Source of the DNA: Ruegeria sediminis
GTDB lineage: Bacteria; Pseudomonadota; Alphaproteobacteria; Rhodobacterales; Rhodobacteraceae
Direction of reading: 5' to 3'
Length of the DNA stretch: 64,000 nucleotides
Assembly (NCBI RefSeq): GCF_005938215.1
Contig: NZ_VCPD01000006.1
Location: 211,306 to 275,305, forward strand
The notes below the pieces were generated by a model. It did not search any database and had not been told where the DNA came from. It worked only from the letters and a program-made list of their open reading frames with translations. Shown here in pieces: positions 63,880-64,000 of this stretch; positions within the stretch are counted from its first letter, which is position 1, and every line of letters begins with the position of its first letter. Made by a program: the position numbers and the translations under genes.

Positions 63880-64000
63880 CGATTCCGTGGAAAAACACCC
63901 GTTCGCGGGCGCAGAATTCCGTCGCTTGAGTTGGGCGCGTGCGCCTTTCCTGTCAGGCTTTTCGCGGTTGCTGCAGTGCGGGAAGGATCTTGGCCAGTTT
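63880..64000 (-). mobile_element. Second IS1182-family element, right end only
   Basis: The inverted repeat ATTCCGTGGAAAAACACCC (63882-63900) is nearly the same as the ends of the IS at 20953-22489. On the minus strand the frame KLAKILPALQQPRKA ends at 63953 and matches the C-terminus of the transposase of the first element (KLAKIFPAPQKPRTA). The rest of the element lies beyond the window. Confidence 0.7.
63953..64000 (-). CDS. IS1182-family transposase, C-terminal end (partial)
   Basis: The last 15 codons of a transposase related to the one at 21031-22416, cut by the window edge. Identity of the final residues is high but not complete, so this is a relative and not an identical copy. Confidence 0.65.
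   Translation of the reverse strand, partial: KLAKILPALQQPRKA

Noticed and set aside
1..64000. CRISPR array, tRNA or rRNA genes
   Set aside because: No regularly spaced repeats, cloverleaf-like sequence or rRNA-like stretch was seen on reading, though short tRNA genes can be missed without a covariance search.

Overview
The window looks like a chromosomal segment from a marine or halophilic alphaproteobacterium of the Rhodobacteraceae/Roseobacter group. This is inferred from the high GC content, an ectABC-ask ectoine operon with a divergent MarR-type regulator, three different TRAP transporter systems, many short ATGA-coupled operons, and roseobacter-style accessory genes. No rRNA, tRNA or CRISPR array was seen. 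The taxonomic call is inference and no homology search was run.

Layout, left to right. 1-1370: two glycan-type genes on the minus strand (a DUF707 protein cut by the window edge and a family-25 glycosyltransferase). 1704-6587: a small zincin metalloprotease and the ectoine operon ectA-ectB-ectC-ask (minus), with ectR divergent. 7319-9232: a secreted DUF3604 protein. 9331-about 16155: a Tn7-like transposon with tnsA-tnsB-tnsC-tniQ on the minus strand, three copies of a 12-bp TnsB-type end repeat, a strong operon terminator, and a divergent gene for a second PD-(D/E)xK-type protein that shares a 17-bp palindrome with tnsA. 16156-19173: a defence/toxin-antitoxin-like islet (gene relic, HipB-like regulator, a DEDDh exonuclease paired with a ParS/MbcA-like protein, and an AbrB-Doc module). 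19548-20782: an auxiliary tryptophanyl-tRNA synthetase preceded by a leader peptide with tandem Trp codons and an attenuator. 20953-22489: an IS1182-family insertion sequence; a related element enters at the right edge of the window (63880-64000).

22619-37457 is a large catabolic region. It holds a hormone-sensitive-lipase-type hydrolase, a TetR regulator, a Baeyer-Villiger-type monooxygenase lacking the signature histidine, 3-hydroxyacyl-CoA dehydrogenase, acyl-CoA dehydrogenase, acyl-CoA ligase, a SnoaL-like protein, enoyl-CoA hydratase, a DctPQM TRAP transporter, thiolase, a metal-dependent cyclase/amidohydrolase-type protein and a fumarylacetoacetate-hydrolase-family protein. The gene set reads as uptake of an organic acid, oxygenation and ring opening, CoA activation and beta-oxidation, but the substrate cannot be read from the sequence.

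37973-38822 holds small genes, including a 37-residue single-span membrane protein and a secreted EF-hand protein. 39115-43290 is an arsenic operon: an arsR-arsC fusion, arsenate-linked GAPDH, arsJ and acr3. 43396-49457 carries a truncated SulP permease, a sulfatase, a TAXI-type TRAP system and a divergent IclR regulator. 49981-55360 is a mixed stretch with two AraC regulators, a DsrE-like protein, a peroxiredoxin-like protein, a zinc-ribbon protein and a murein L,D-transpeptidase-family protein. 55501-63738 is a second catabolic island: a TetR regulator and a DctPQM TRAP operon on the minus strand, and on the plus strand an NTF2-like protein, two unfamiliar proteins, an aldehyde dehydrogenase and a TSUP permease. 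A pair of matching inverted repeats sits in the divergent promoter region.
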